Below are positions 36,523 through 46,521 of a DNA stretch of 64,000 nt, piece after piece. Made by a program: the position numbers and the translations under genes. The stretch is from Pseudomonas wenzhouensis (lineage in GTDB: Bacteria; Pseudomonadota; Gammaproteobacteria; Pseudomonadales; Pseudomonadaceae): positions 310,001 to 374,000 of the forward strand of contig NZ_CP072610.1 of the NCBI RefSeq assembly GCF_021029445.1. Reading direction: 5' to 3'. Every line of letters starts with the position of its first letter. Positions within the stretch are counted from its first letter, which is position 1. The notes beneath the pieces were generated by a model. That model worked only from the letters and a program-made list of their open reading frames with translations. It searched no databases and was not told where the DNA came from.

Positions 36523-37421
36523 TCGGAACCGCCTTTGCGCTTGGCGCGTGGATGGGCCTGGTCATAGACATTGGCCAGGTGCTGGAAGTCCAGGTGGGTG
36601 TAGATCTGCGTGGTGGCGATGTCGGCATGGCCGAGCAGCTCCTGTACCGCGCGCAGATCCTGCGAGGACTCCAGCATATGGCTGGCGAAGCTGTGGCGCA
36701 GCATGTGTGGATGCAGATGCTGGCCCAGCTCGCGCACGCCGGCCTGGCGCACGCGCAGCTGCACCGCGCGCGGCCCGAGGCGACGGCCCTGTTGGCTGAT
36801 GAATACCGCGCCGTCTCCGGGGTTGGCCAGTTTGCGCAGCGGCAGCCACTGCTCCAGTGCCTGTCGCGCCAGGCTGCCGACCGGCAGTTCGCGCGCCTTG
36901 TTGCCCTTGCCGCGCACCCGTACCAGCCCAGCGGGCAGGTCCAGGCCGTCGAGATCGAGCCCTACCAGTTCGGACAGGCGCAGGCCCGAGGAGTAGAACA
37001 ACTCGAGCATGGCCTGGTCGCGGCGGGCGATGAAGTCGTCCTCCACGGCGCCGTCGAGCAGTTGGGCGCTGCGGTCGGCGTCCAGCGTACGCGGCAGGCG
37101 GCGCTCGCGTTTCGGCGGGCTGAGGCCGGTGGCCGGGTCATGGCGGCACAGGCCTTCACGCAGCAGGTATTGATAGAGGCCGCGGGTGGCCGAGAGCAGG
37201 CGCGCCAGACTGCGGCCGGACAACCCCTGCTGATGCAGGCGGGCGACCAGACGGCGCAGATTGCGTGTGTCCAGCTCGCTCCAGTCGTTCAGGCCTTCGG
37301 CTGCACAAAAGGCCTGCAGCTTGGCCAGATCACGGCGATAACCGTCGAGGGTATGCACCGACACCTGGCGCTCGCGGCGCAGGTGTTCGAGGTAGGCGTC
37401 GAGATGGGTTTCAAGTGTCAC
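36519..37421 (-). CDS. xerC: tyrosine recombinase XerC
   Basis: XerC with XerD resolves chromosome dimers at dif. The 300-residue protein has the N-terminal SAM-like core-binding domain ([21 protein letters not shown]). The catalytic set is Arg in [11 protein letters not shown], His-x-x-Arg in [13 protein letters not shown], His in [11 protein letters not shown], and Tyr in IYTH. It starts with GTG. In P. aeruginosa the homologue is called sss, noted for root colonisation. It sits in the order DUF484-xerC-HAD on the minus strand. Confidence 0.96.
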   Translation of the reverse strand: MTLETHLDAYLEHLRRERQVSVHTLDGYRRDLAKLQAFCAAEGLNDWSELDTRNLRRLVARLHQQGLSGRSLARLLSATRGLYQYLLREGLCRHDPATGLSPPKRERRLPRTLDADRSAQLLDGAVEDDFIARRDQAMLELFYSSGLRLSELVGLDLDGLDLPAGLVRVRGKGNKARELPVGSLARQALEQWLPLRKLANPGDGAVFISQQGRRLGPRAVQLRVRQAGVRELGQHLHPHMLRHSFASHMLESSQDLRAVQELLGHADIATTQIYTHLDFQHLANVYDQAHPRAKRKGGSE

Positions 37422-37445
37422 GTGCCGGGCTCCGAGCGGGCCGAA

Positions 37446-37473
37446 GGTGGATGAGCCTCGTCATCCACCCTAC
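37446..37473. repeat. inverted repeat GGTGGATGA
   Basis: GGTGGATGA and TCATCCACC flank GCCTCG and end with CTAC, between xerC and the DUF484 gene. It is a further small Pseudomonas intergenic repeat class, related in its end to the GTGGG...CCTAC element at 21637. Confidence 0.65.
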
Positions 37474-37478
37474 ACGAC

Positions 37479-38177
37479 CTAGCGTACCGAGCGCAGCGGC
37501 GTGGCGAAACTCGGCAATACGCGGGCCAGGACTTCGGCGATATAGCCGAGGAACAGGGTGCCGAGCGAGCTCTTGTAATGCTGTGGGTCAGCGCTGCCAA
37601 TGGCCAGGACGCCATGCAGGCCCTGGTGGGTGAGGCTGACCACGGCGGCGGAGCCGACTTGCGTGGCGTCTTCCTTGCCGAACAGGAATTCCAGCTCGTG
37701 TGGGCGCAGCACGCCGCAGACGGTCTTGCCTCCGCTGAGCAGGCCACCGATCTGCTGGTGGGCTTCGCTTGAGCTGACCGAGCGGCCGACTGGCAGCTTG
37801 TTGTCGCTGAACAGGATCAGGCCGACGAAGGGCACCTGAAACTCGTGACGCAGGCTGTCTTCGACCACGCCGACCACTTCCTCGAGGCTGCCGGCATCGA
37901 GCAGGTCGAGCACCAGGCGGCGGGTCTTGTCGAACAGGCGGTCGTTGTCGCGCGCCACGTCCATCAACTGGCCAAGGCGGTGGCGCATCTCGATGTTGCG
38001 CTCACGCAGCAGTTTGACCTGGCGCTCGACCAGCGACACGGCGTTGCCGGGCTGGTGTGGAATGCGCAGTTCGGGGATGAGTTCTTCATGGTCGATGAAG
38101 AACTCCGGGTGCAGGCGCAAATAGGCGGCGACCGTTTCCGAATCGAGCGGTTTGGGCGAATCCTGCTGGTCGGTCAT
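37479..38177 (-). CDS. DUF484 family protein
   Basis: The 232-residue protein has an N-terminal helical region with a coiled coil ([20 protein letters not shown]) and a GAF-like C-terminal domain (about 95-225), the DUF484 layout. The start [19 protein letters not shown] is characteristic. Its function is unknown; it is always found between dapF and xerC. Its ATG overlaps the dapF stop by four bases. Confidence 0.9.
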   Translation of the reverse strand: MTDQQDSPKPLDSETVAAYLRLHPEFFIDHEELIPELRIPHQPGNAVSLVERQVKLLRERNIEMRHRLGQLMDVARDNDRLFDKTRRLVLDLLDAGSLEEVVGVVEDSLRHEFQVPFVGLILFSDNKLPVGRSVSSSEAHQQIGGLLSGGKTVCGVLRPHELEFLFGKEDATQVGSAAVVSLTHQGLHGVLAIGSADPQHYKSSLGTLFLGYIAEVLARVLPSFATPLRSVR

Positions 38178-39004
38178 AGGCGAATCTGTCCTTCGTATAC
38201 GCGGGCAGCGGGGCCGGTCATCATAACCGGCTGACCGTCGCCTGCCCATTCGATGGACAGTTTGCCGCCCGGCAGCTCCAGTTGCACGGGCGAATCCATC
38301 CAGCCCTGGCGAATCGCCGCGACCGCTGCGGCGCAGGCGCCGGTGCCGCAAGCCTGGGTTTCGCCGGCGCCACGCTCCCATACGCGCAGGCGCGCATGCT
38401 TGCGGTCAAGCACCTGGAGGAAGCCGACGTTGACCCGCTGCGGGAAGCGCGGGTGGTGTTCCAGTTTCGGCCCGAGGCTGTGTACGGGCGCGTCATCGAC
38501 GCTGTCGACGCGCAGCACCGCATGCGGGTTGCCCATCGACAGTGCGGCCAGCTCGACGCTTTGGCCGTCGACCTCGACGCGATAACTGAGCGCCGCCTGT
38601 TCGGCCTGGAAGGGGATCTGTTCCGGCTGCAGGCGCGGTGCGCCCATGTTGACGCAGACCTGGCCGTCGTTCTGCACGCGCAGTTCGATGATGCCGCTCT
38701 TGGTTTCGACGCGAATCACCTTTTTGGTGGTCAGGCGCTTGTCCAGCACGAAGCGGGCGAAGCAGCGCGCGCCGTTGCCGCATTGCTCCACTTCCGAGCC
38801 GTCGGCGTTGAAGATGCGGTAGCGGAAGTCGACGTCCGGGTGGCTCGGCGGCTCGACGATCAGCAACTGATCGAAGCCGACGCCGGTGTGGCGGTCGCCC
38901 CACTGTTTGGCATGCTTGGGTTGCACGTGGGCGTGCTGACTGATCAGGTCTAGCACCATGAAGTCATTGCCCAGGCCGTGCATCTTGGTAAAGCGCAATA
39001 GCAT
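38174..39004 (-). CDS. dapF: diaminopimelate epimerase
   Basis: DapF converts LL- to meso-diaminopimelate for lysine and peptidoglycan. The 276 residues match the family. The two catalytic cysteines lie in [13 protein letters not shown] and [14 protein letters not shown]. It begins [15 protein letters not shown]. It lies 10 bases after lysA, which supplies the next step of the pathway, and overlaps DUF484. Confidence 0.97.
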   Translation of the reverse strand: MLLRFTKMHGLGNDFMVLDLISQHAHVQPKHAKQWGDRHTGVGFDQLLIVEPPSHPDVDFRYRIFNADGSEVEQCGNGARCFARFVLDKRLTTKKVIRVETKSGIIELRVQNDGQVCVNMGAPRLQPEQIPFQAEQAALSYRVEVDGQSVELAALSMGNPHAVLRVDSVDDAPVHSLGPKLEHHPRFPQRVNVGFLQVLDRKHARLRVWERGAGETQACGTGACAAAVAAIRQGWMDSPVQLELPGGKLSIEWAGDGQPVMMTGPAARVYEGQIRL

Positions 39005-39014
39005 GACGTCGCCC

Positions 39015-40262
39015 TCAGGCCGGCAGCAGGCTTTCGCCGGCGTAGAGCTCTTGAACCGTCTCGCGACGACGCACTTCATATGCCTGTTCGCCGTCCACCA
39101 GCACCTCGGCGGCACGGCCGCGGGTGTTGTAGTTGGAGCTCATTACGAAGCCGTAGGCACCCGCCGAACGCACCGCCAGCAGGTCGCCTTCGGCCAGCAC
39201 CAGCTGACGATCCTTGGCCAGGAAGTCGCCGGTCTCGCAGATCGGCCCGACCAGGTCGTAGTGGCGCGCCTCGCCGTCACGCGGCTGCACCGGCGAAACG
39301 TCCATCCAGGCCTGATACAGGGCCGGACGGATCAGGTCGTTCATCGCCGCATCGACGATGGCGAAGTCCTTGTGCTCGGTGTGCTTGAGGTATTCCACCT
39401 GGGTCAGCAGCACGCCGGCATTGGCGACGATAAAGCGCCCCGGCTCGAATACCAGCGACAGCTCACGGCCGGCCAGGCGCTTGCGCACGGCGGCGATGTA
39501 ATCGCCGGCCAGCGGCGGTTGTTCGTCGCGGTACTGCACGCCAAGGCCACCGCCCAGGTCCAGGTGCTTGATGACGATGCCGCGCGCGGCCAGCTTGTCG
39601 ACCAGCAGCAGCAGGCGATCTAGCGCATCGAGGAAGGGCTCGAGGGTGGTCAGCTGCGAGCCGATATGGCAGTCGACGCCGATCACGTCCAGGTTTGGCA
39701 GCTCGGCCGCGCGGGCGTAGACCGCCTCAGCCTGCTCGATGTCGATGCCGAACTTGTTTTCCTTGAGGCCGGTGGAAATGTACGGGTGGGTGCCGGCGTC
39801 CACGTCCGGGTTGACCCGCAGCGAGACGGGCGCCTTGACGCCCAGCTCGGCGGCGACCTTCTGCAGGCGCTCCAGCTCGACGCTGGATTCGACGTTGAAG
39901 CAATGCACGCCGACTTCCAGCGCGCGGCGCATGTCGTCGCGGCTCTTGCCGACACCGGAGAAGACGATGCGGCTCGGTTCGCCACCGGCGGCCAGGACGC
40001 GCTCCAGCTCACCGCTGGAGACGATGTCAAAGCCGGCGCCAAGGCGCGCCAGCACGTTGAGCACGCCGATGTTGGAGTTGGCTTTCACCGCGAAGCAGAC
40101 CAGGTGCGGCATGCCCGCCAGGGCATCAGCATAGGCGCGGTACTGCCCTTCGATGTGGGCGCGCGAATAAACGTAGGTGGGCGTGCCGAAGCGCTGGGCC
40201 AGCGCAGACAAGGCGACGCCTTCCGCGAACAGCTCGCCGTCGCGGTAGTTGAAGGCTTCCAT
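39015..40262 (-). CDS. lysA: diaminopimelate decarboxylase
   Basis: LysA decarboxylates meso-diaminopimelate to L-lysine. The 415-residue PLP enzyme of alanine-racemase fold has its lysine in [13 protein letters not shown] and the glycine-rich loop in [27 protein letters not shown] and [12 protein letters not shown] are family motifs. It is 13 bases after lppL, with dapF next, in the conserved lppL-lysA-dapF order. Confidence 0.97.
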   Translation of the reverse strand: MEAFNYRDGELFAEGVALSALAQRFGTPTYVYSRAHIEGQYRAYADALAGMPHLVCFAVKANSNIGVLNVLARLGAGFDIVSSGELERVLAAGGEPSRIVFSGVGKSRDDMRRALEVGVHCFNVESSVELERLQKVAAELGVKAPVSLRVNPDVDAGTHPYISTGLKENKFGIDIEQAEAVYARAAELPNLDVIGVDCHIGSQLTTLEPFLDALDRLLLLVDKLAARGIVIKHLDLGGGLGVQYRDEQPPLAGDYIAAVRKRLAGRELSLVFEPGRFIVANAGVLLTQVEYLKHTEHKDFAIVDAAMNDLIRPALYQAWMDVSPVQPRDGEARHYDLVGPICETGDFLAKDRQLVLAEGDLLAVRSAGAYGFVMSSNYNTRGRAAEVLVDGEQAYEVRRRETVQELYAGESLLPA

Positions 40263-40275
40263 GGTGCAGCTCCTG

Positions 40276-40401
40276 TCAGAGTTCGAAACGGTCTCGGCTG
40301 TTGCCGGCGTTGTCGTCGCCCGGCAGGTACAGCGGGCCTTTCTGACCGCAGCCGGCCAGCAGGCAAACGGCGGCGAGGAGCGCGAGGGTCAGTCGCTTCA
40401 T
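40276..40401 (-). CDS. lppL: small lipoprotein LppL
   Basis: This is a 41-residue lipoprotein precursor: signal peptide MKRLTLALLAAVCLLAGC with lipobox LLAGC, then GQKGPLYLPGDDNAGN. The GQKGPLYLP motif is the LptM/YifL pattern; LptM stabilises the LptDE machinery in E. coli. It is the first gene of the lysA unit. Confidence 0.9.
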   Translation of the reverse strand: MKRLTLALLAAVCLLAGCGQKGPLYLPGDDNAGNSRDRFEL

Positions 40402-40553
40402 GGGGCAGTCCTTGAAATAAGCGTGAATTGCGCCGGAGTATACCGACCCCCCGTCACCTTGCCTATGCGCCCGGCGCCCGCCTGGCGGGGCGCCGGCTCG
40501 ATCTGCATCTGCCGTGGCATGAGTTAGCATGGGGGCCGTCATGAGGAGCTTCG

Positions 40554-41591
40554 ATGGACAAACCCGCGATTCTGGCCGGCACGGTCTCCGTGGCCTATCT
40601 GCAAGGGCTGGTTGAATACCTGCAGCGCCAGGGGATCGCCCCCGAGGCACTGCTCGCTCATGCCCAGCTCAGCCCGGAAGTGCTCGGTCAGCGCGATCAG
40701 CGCATCGCGGCCAGTGCCTATCTGACGCTGTTGAGCGAGGGCGTGCGCCAGAGCGGTGATCCGTTTCTGGGCCTGCACCTGGGGGAGTCGGTACGGCCGG
40801 GTTACTACGGCGTGCTCGGTTACCTGATCATGAGTTGCGCGACCCTGGCCGACGCGCTGCACCGCCAGGCGCGCTACGCCTCGCTGGTCGGCAATCTGGG
40901 GCAGGTGGTGCTCGATGACGAGCCCGCCCGCATGGACGGTGAAGCGTTGGTCGCCCATCGCTGGCAGCCGCTACTGGCGCAGCAGCAGCGGCAACTGAGC
41001 GAGGAAACCCTGGCCGGCTGGGTCAGTTTCGGGCGCTGGATCAGCGGCCTGGACATCGCACCGACCGAGGTGCGTTTCCAGCATTCTGCACCGGCCGATA
41101 CCTCGGAGCATGCGCGTATCTTTCGTTGTCCGGTGCTGTTCGATCAGCCCGACAACGCCCTGGTATTTCCCAGGCGCCTGCTCGCAGCGCCGCTGAGCCA
41201 GGCCGACGCGCAGGTGCGCGGCATGCTCGATGCCTACGCTGATCGGCTGCTGGCTGAGCTGAACCAGGGGCATGGCGTACTCGATCGCGCGCGCCTGGAG
41301 CTGGCGCGCCAGTTGCCGGAACAGGGGGCGGACCTGGAGGCCATCGCTGCCGCACTGGCGTTGACCCCGCGCACCCTGCAGCGGCGCTTGCGCGAGAGTG
41401 GGCTGTCGTTCAGCCAACTGGTCGACGAGACACGCCAGCAGCTGGTGCTGCATTACCTGCGCGACCCGGCGCTGGAGCTGGCGGAAATCGCCTTTCTGGT
41501 CGGCTTCAGCGAAGCGGGTTCGTTGGCCCGTGCATTTCGTCGCTGGACGGGAACGAGTCCGGGCGAGTACCGTCGCCACCTTTGTGCCTAG
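40554..41591 (+). CDS. AraC-family regulator with arabinose-binding-type N-domain
   Basis: The 345-residue protein has an AraC N-terminal domain of the OruR/ArgR-like Arabinose_bd (PF12625) type at about 20-210 (VAYLQGLVEYLQRQGIAPE, PFLGLHLGESVRPGYYGVLG). The two helix-turn-helices are at about 250-340 (LEAIAAALALTPRTLQRRL; AEIAFLVGFSEAGSLARAF). The target is unknown. It is inserted between lppL and cyaY, which are neighbours in P. aeruginosa, and has no obvious regulated partner. Confidence 0.9.
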   Translation: MDKPAILAGTVSVAYLQGLVEYLQRQGIAPEALLAHAQLSPEVLGQRDQRIAASAYLTLLSEGVRQSGDPFLGLHLGESVRPGYYGVLGYLIMSCATLADALHRQARYASLVGNLGQVVLDDEPARMDGEALVAHRWQPLLAQQQRQLSEETLAGWVSFGRWISGLDIAPTEVRFQHSAPADTSEHARIFRCPVLFDQPDNALVFPRRLLAAPLSQADAQVRGMLDAYADRLLAELNQGHGVLDRARLELARQLPEQGADLEAIAAALALTPRTLQRRLRESGLSFSQLVDETRQQLVLHYLRDPALELAEIAFLVGFSEAGSLARAFRRWTGTSPGEYRRHLCA

Positions 41592-41660
41592 GCCGGCTAT
41601 TCTGGCCTGGCGCTTACCGCTAATTTTTCTGCAGTTGCTGCATCTAGTGAGGACACCCCG

Positions 41661-41993
41661 ATGAGCCTGAGCGAAGCCCGCTTTCACGACCTGGTCGATG
41701 CCACCCAGCAGGCGGTGGAGGACATCTTCGACGACAGCGGCCTGGACGTCGATCTGGAGAACAGCGCCGGTGTGCTGACGGTGCGCTTCGACAATGGCAG
41801 TCAGCTGATTTTCAGCCGTCAGGAGCCGATTCGTCAGCTGTGGCTGGCGGCCCGCTCCGGTGGCTATCACTTCGACTACGACGAGGCCGAAGGGCGCTGG
41901 ATCTGCGATACCAGTGACGAGCAACTGGGCGAGATGCTGGTGCGCATCACCCTTGAGCAATGCGGCACCGAGCTGGAGTTCGATGAGCTCTGA
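41661..41993 (+). CDS. cyaY: frataxin homologue CyaY
   Basis: The 110-residue acidic protein is bacterial frataxin, an iron donor and regulator for Fe-S assembly on IscS. It has FHDLVDATQQAVEDIFDDSG with the acidic helix, NGSQLIFSRQEPIRQLWLA and GGYHFDYDE. The ribosome site is GTGAGGACA. The next gene overlaps its 3' end. Confidence 0.95.
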   Translation: MSLSEARFHDLVDATQQAVEDIFDDSGLDVDLENSAGVLTVRFDNGSQLIFSRQEPIRQLWLAARSGGYHFDYDEAEGRWICDTSDEQLGEMLVRITLEQCGTELEFDEL

Positions 41994-42180
41994 GCCGAGC
42001 GAAGCGCCGCTGGCGTCACCCTGTCGGCGCCAGTGCTGCCTGGATGAACATGAGCAGTGCCTCGGTTGTGGCCGTACCCTGCAGGAAATTCTCGACTGGG
42101 GCACGGCCGACAACGTGCGGCGGCGCGTGATCTGCCAGGCCGCCGAGCAGCGCTTGCGCGAGCGCCGGCAGGGCCGTTGA
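41983..42180 (+). CDS. DUF1289 small cysteine-rich protein
   Basis: The 65-residue protein has the DUF1289 pattern SPCRRQCCLDEHEQCLGCGR, then RTLQEILDWGTA. The four cysteines probably bind zinc or an Fe-S cluster. It overlaps the end of cyaY by 11 bases in another frame, so it is coupled to it. A terminator follows 55 bases later. Confidence 0.88.
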   Translation: MSSEPSEAPLASPCRRQCCLDEHEQCLGCGRTLQEILDWGTADNVRRRVICQAAEQRLRERRQGR

Positions 42181-42235
42181 CCCGGCAGTCTTGTTTATTT
42201 ATCCGGCTGTGTTAGGGTCGGCAGAACATTCAGCT

Positions 42236-42265
42236 AAACCCCGCCTTCGGGCGGGGTTTTGCTTT
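42236..42265 (+). terminator. terminator of cyaY unit
   Basis: AAACCCCGCC and GGCGGGGTTT around TTCG form a ten-base stem followed by TGCTTTTTT. It lies 55 bases after the DUF1289 stop. Confidence 0.9.
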
Positions 42266-42298
42266 TTTACGGTTTAGGCGAGGAGAGCGCCCGACATC

Positions 42299-42706
42299 AT
42301 GAACAGCACACCAACCATCACCATTACCCGCCTCGATATGCAGCGTCTGGAGCGTCTGCTCGACAGCCTGGACGAGTTTGGTCCTGGCGCAGAAGCGCTA
42401 CAGGCCGAGCTGGATCGTGCCGAAGTGGTGGGGCACGACGAGGTGCCGGCCGGTGTGGTAACCATGAACTCGCGCGTGCACTGCCGCGAGGAGAGCAGCG
42501 GCAAGGACTACCACCTGACTCTGGTCTACCCGGAGGATGCCGGTGGCGAAGGCAAGGTCAGCATCCTTGCGCCAGTCGGTTGCGCCCTGCTCGGCCTGTC
42601 CGTCGGCCAACACATCGACTGGCCGGCGCCAGGTGGCAAGCAGCTCAAGCTGACATTGCTGGAAGTCGAATACCAGCCGGAAGCAGCGGGCGAGTACGAC
42701 CGCTGA
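42299..42706 (+). CDS. rnk: nucleoside diphosphate kinase regulator Rnk
   Basis: The 135-residue protein has an N-terminal coiled coil of about 45 residues and a GreA/GreB-like C-terminal domain (VTMNSRVHCREESSGKDYHL, PVGCALLGLSVGQHIDW). Rnk binds RNA polymerase and restores Ndk and alginate in P. aeruginosa algQ mutants. It lies 2 kb from cyaA as in P. aeruginosa. The ribosome site is GAGGAGA. Confidence 0.94.
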   Translation: MNSTPTITITRLDMQRLERLLDSLDEFGPGAEALQAELDRAEVVGHDEVPAGVVTMNSRVHCREESSGKDYHLTLVYPEDAGGEGKVSILAPVGCALLGLSVGQHIDWPAPGGKQLKLTLLEVEYQPEAAGEYDR

Positions 42707-42791
42707 ACGGCGTTTAAGCAGGAAGCCCACATCCGGGCGAGTGCAACCCTCAGGGCTTCACTGCCGGCGGCGGATTATCGATAGCGCTGTG

Positions 42792-45650
42792 TCAGGCCTG
42801 CTGCAGTGCCGCATTCAGAGCATTCTCCAGCTCGCTCTTGTAGCGCAGGTAGTGCACGGTCTGCGCCCGCTGCCCGGCCAGTACGGCAGACAGGTCGAGG
42901 TCGGTGATGTAGCAGGGATAGCGTTCGCCACCGGCACGCTGAACGATGATGTGCTGTGCCACGGCGCGATACAATTCGCGACCGTATTCCAGTTCGGAAA
43001 ACTCGCGGTGGTTGCAGTACAGCGTGACATGGCGTTGACGACCGTCGCCCGGCTCGACGATGGCCTGCACGTCGTAGAACGGGTGGCTGACCTGCGACTC
43101 GGGCGCGGGTCTGCGCTCCAGGCGCTGGGCGCGCAATGGTGCCGCCGGCAGCAACTGGTAGTAGAGGATTTCCAGCGCGGGCTGGCTGTCGGCGCCCTCG
43201 AGCGGCAGCATGGCATTGCGCCGATACAGCAGTGACTGCAGGAAGCGATGGATCGGTGTCAGCAGGCTTTGCTCGTCGCGAAATGGCAGGCGTCTGCGCC
43301 ACAGGGCGTTGTGCTCGTCGAGCAGGGTCAGCTCGGCCTCACCGCTGCTCTCGTGCACGCGGTAGAACACCTGCAGGCACTGTGGGCGGCCCATGGGCAG
43401 GATCAGCGCCAGGTCGTCGCCCTCGAGTGCATGGCGATCCAGGCGCAGCGGGCTGTAGCGCTCCTGTTCGGCGCCCAGATGGTCGAGCAGGGCCGGCACG
43501 TCACCCAGAGCGGTGTGGCTGACCTGGCCGGGGGCCAGTTGCAGAACGTGATAATGCTGGCGCACCTGCACCAGGTAGCGTGATGGGTACCCTTCGGCGT
43601 AGCTGTCGAGCAGGTCGCGCAGCAGTTCTTCGACCCGTTCGGCGATGGGTTGTGCACGGTTGCGGCAGTAGCAGCGTACCTGCACCCTGGGGAGCGCGCT
43701 GCCGGGCGGCAGGCTGTTGAGCAGGTCGCGCAGGCAGTCGAGCAGGGCGTCGGCACCGTCGTAACGGCTGACCTGCAGTTCGTTCCAGCTGTTGAGCACC
43801 ACCTGGTCGAGGGTCAGCACCAGGTTCTCGCGTACCCCGGAATAGCCCAGCGCGTCGGTGCGGTCGGTGGTCATGTGCACGTTCATCTGGCTGTGCTGCT
43901 TGAGCGGGTCGACGCCGACATTGACCAGCAACAGCACCTGGCTGGGAACGCTGGCTCGCAGCAGGGCGGCTTCTTCCACGGGCTGCAGGGGCAGCGGGAA
44001 GCTCTGTTGCAGGCTGCCGATCAGGTTGGACAGCTCGTATTCGGTGAGGTCGCTGGCGCCGGGGTGCAGCGACAGACGGGTGCTGCTGTCGATCACGCCG
44101 TTGCGATGGCACCAGGCAAGCAGTTCGATCAGTTCACGCGAGCGCTTCAGCGGCGCGAAGTCGGCCCATTCCTGCGTACCCAGGCTGCCGTTGAACAGCG
44201 CCCAGAGGCGTTCGTTCGGCGCTTCGGGGCTGCTGTACTGAACCAGGGTCAGGGTGTCTTCGGCCAGATCCGGGGCGATGCCGGGGTTGATGAATTCGAC
44301 CTTGCCGGCCTTGCGCTCGAAGGCTGCATACAGACGTCTGCCCAGCACGTTTAGGTCGCGGTTGTTGAGCGAGCTGCCGGCCTCGGTGCTGCGGGCAAAC
44401 TGCGAGAGGAAGCGGTAGCTGTAGGTCAGCTCGTTGACCAGTACGCGGCGCTCGGCGGCAACCTGGCGCACCTTCCACTGGCTGCGGCTGTCGAGCACGT
44501 TGAGTTGGCGGGCCTGCCAGCCCCATTCCCGGGTCAGACGTTCGAGCAGCAGGCGCTGCCAGCTCTTGGTGCGGCCCCGGGTCGGCGGGCGGCTGATCTT
44601 CTTGTTGACCTTCAGGTACAGGCAGCGACGGATCAGTTCGAGTCGTTCCTGGTCACAACGGGCGCTGAGGTATTCCTCCAGGCGGCGGTAGATGACGATG
44701 TAGGGGTCGAGTTCGTCGAGATCCAGACGACCTTCGAACACGGCCTGCTTGAAGCGCAGGGCCAGGCACTCGACCTGTGGGTGCTCGCTGGCGTAGACCT
44801 CGGTGAGCAGCAGCTTGAGGGCGGATTTGTAGGGCGATTCGATGCCCTTGTACAACTGCCACATGCCGGCGCCGATGAACTCTTCCGGTGGAATGCGCGC
44901 CAGATGACCGAGGTCGAGCACATCTTCGTCGCGCACGAAGCGTTTGCTCAGCAGGGTGCGGCAGTAGTCCTCATAGCGCCCTTCTTCATACACCGGCACC
45001 AGCCACCAGAGCGGTGTGCGTCCGCCGAGCCAGATGGCGGTGCGGTAGAACTCGTCGAGGAGTAGATAGTGCTGGGTGGTGCCGCAGTCGTCGGAGGTCA
45101 GTTGTGCTTCACGCGCGCCCTGGGTGAAGCGTTGCGGGTCGACCAGAAAGACATGCACCTCGGCGCCCTGCGTGGCGGCCCAGCTTTCCAGCTGATCGCA
45201 CTTCTTGCGCAGCTCGTGCAGTTCCTGCGCGCTGAGGCTGGGCGAGTGGCACAGCCACAGATCCATGTCGCTTTGTTCGGCCTGTGCCACGGTGCCTAGG
45301 CTGCCCATCAGGAACAGCCCATGCAGCGGCGCGGCACCCTGGCCGCGGCGCGGTTTGTAGACGAAGGAGCGGGTCAGGCGCTGCACTTCGGCCAGGCTGT
45401 CGTCATCCGGCTCGAAACCGCTGAGGCCCGCCGGTGTGCTGGCCGAGACGTAGCCGGGTAGCAGCGGATGATTGACGTGCAGCAGCAGCGGCAAGAGCTT
45501 GAGCACCAGTTGCTGGCGCGTCGACAACGCTTCCATGGCGCGCTGCAGACGGCCCTGGTTGATCCGCAGAAAGCGTGCGCGCAGCTGTGCCAGCACCTTG
45601 CGGTCGATGCCGTCATCGATATCGGGGCGTATTTCCTGCGTGCGCGTCAT
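42792..45650 (-). CDS. cyaA: class I adenylate cyclase
   Basis: CyaA makes cAMP from ATP. The 952-residue protein has the class I N-terminal catalytic region, with LFLMGSLGTVAQAEQSDMDL as the nucleotidyltransferase motif (GSxxxxxxxxSDxD), and a long regulatory C-terminal half. I chose the start MTRTQEIRPDIDDGIDRKVL at 45650; nine residues further upstream is an alternative. It is monocistronic. Pseudomonas class I CyaA gives a minor part of cellular cAMP next to CyaB. Confidence 0.95.
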   Translation of the reverse strand: MTRTQEIRPDIDDGIDRKVLAQLRARFLRINQGRLQRAMEALSTRQQLVLKLLPLLLHVNHPLLPGYVSASTPAGLSGFEPDDDSLAEVQRLTRSFVYKPRRGQGAAPLHGLFLMGSLGTVAQAEQSDMDLWLCHSPSLSAQELHELRKKCDQLESWAATQGAEVHVFLVDPQRFTQGAREAQLTSDDCGTTQHYLLLDEFYRTAIWLGGRTPLWWLVPVYEEGRYEDYCRTLLSKRFVRDEDVLDLGHLARIPPEEFIGAGMWQLYKGIESPYKSALKLLLTEVYASEHPQVECLALRFKQAVFEGRLDLDELDPYIVIYRRLEEYLSARCDQERLELIRRCLYLKVNKKISRPPTRGRTKSWQRLLLERLTREWGWQARQLNVLDSRSQWKVRQVAAERRVLVNELTYSYRFLSQFARSTEAGSSLNNRDLNVLGRRLYAAFERKAGKVEFINPGIAPDLAEDTLTLVQYSSPEAPNERLWALFNGSLGTQEWADFAPLKRSRELIELLAWCHRNGVIDSSTRLSLHPGASDLTEYELSNLIGSLQQSFPLPLQPVEEAALLRASVPSQVLLLVNVGVDPLKQHSQMNVHMTTDRTDALGYSGVRENLVLTLDQVVLNSWNELQVSRYDGADALLDCLRDLLNSLPPGSALPRVQVRCYCRNRAQPIAERVEELLRDLLDSYAEGYPSRYLVQVRQHYHVLQLAPGQVSHTALGDVPALLDHLGAEQERYSPLRLDRHALEGDDLALILPMGRPQCLQVFYRVHESSGEAELTLLDEHNALWRRRLPFRDEQSLLTPIHRFLQSLLYRRNAMLPLEGADSQPALEILYYQLLPAAPLRAQRLERRPAPESQVSHPFYDVQAIVEPGDGRQRHVTLYCNHREFSELEYGRELYRAVAQHIIVQRAGGERYPCYITDLDLSAVLAGQRAQTVHYLRYKSELENALNAALQQA

Positions 45651-45892
45651 GCTCGAACTCTGCTGCGGGTGTGGCAAGCCTATCAGCGGCGTGCCCTTCA
45701 GTGCAGTGCCTGATCGTTATATCGCCCGTTATGCCGCTCGCTGAAGAGCGACCGGCGATGCCGAACAGTCATGGCTGAGCAGTCTTGCGCAGGTGCACCG
45801 CCCAGAGCGCGGCACATCTGCTGTGCGACGCTCTGATTCGCGGTGGGGCGTTATGCCTATCCCATTCGCGGGTCGGGTGGCGGCGGTTTGGA

Positions 45893-46147
45893 TCAGGCGG
45901 AGGTGGCCTGGCGGTTCGACAGTATGGTCAGCAGGCCTTGTGCATGTTCGGCAGCATCGATGCCCAGACTGGTCAGATAGCCGCCATCGGCCTGGCTGAC
46001 CAGACCTTTTTCATAAAGACGGGTGATGGCGCCCTGCGCCTTGAATGAAGCGTTGTTATGCACCTTGAGCCCCTCCTGGTGGTTGTCCAGGTTATACAGG
46101 GCGAGGATTTCCAGCTCGTCGATCAGGTCAGCGGTGAATGCCTTCAT
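45893..46147 (-). CDS. TIGR02647 family protein
   Basis: The 84-residue protein looks like a small winged-helix unit: LIDELEILALYNLDNHQEGL, then AQGAITRLYEKGLVSQADGG and YLTSLGIDAAEHAQGLL. This matches the TIGR02647 family of gammaproteobacteria, whose role is unknown. It is the first of a string of minus-strand genes, separated from cyaA by 242 bases in which I see no gene. Confidence 0.8.
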   Translation of the reverse strand: MKAFTADLIDELEILALYNLDNHQEGLKVHNNASFKAQGAITRLYEKGLVSQADGGYLTSLGIDAAEHAQGLLTILSNRQATSA

Positions 46148-46235
46148 GGTGACTCCGTCTTGTTGTTGTGGCGCTCCTGCAGTGTAGAGCCATGTACCGG
46201 GCTCTGACCATCGCCGCGTTGCGGGTGGGTGAGAA

Positions 46236-46511
46236 TCAGCTTTCCGCCGGCAGTTCCGGCAGGGCGCGTAACGCCTGCTCGTACCAGGTACCATCGAAGG
46301 GGCGATCCTCGCGCAGCATGGCGTCGACTTCGTGGGCCAGCACCAGGGCCATCAGTTCGAGGATTTCCTCACGCGCATAACCGACCAGTGTCAGTTTGTT
46401 GTACACCGCCGTGGCGGCGGCCGGCTCACCACTTTCCAGCTGATTCTCGATGGCCTGGATCAGGGTGGCTTCGGCGAAGTCTTCGTCTGCGTGGTCGTCG
46501 TGTTCGCTCAT
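46236..46511 (-). CDS. conserved small acidic hypothetical protein
   Basis: The 91-residue acidic protein starts MSEHDDHADEDFAEATLI and is otherwise helical (AIENQLESGEPAAATAVYNK, EILELMALVLAHEVDAML). I do not recognise a domain. It lies 10 bases after the acetyltransferase on the same strand, so the two are probably cotranscribed, and it is conserved at this spot in Pseudomonas by my recollection. Confidence 0.7.
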   Translation of the reverse strand: MSEHDDHADEDFAEATLIQAIENQLESGEPAAATAVYNKLTLVGYAREEILELMALVLAHEVDAMLREDRPFDGTWYEQALRALPELPAES

Positions 46512-46521
46512 CTGTTATTCC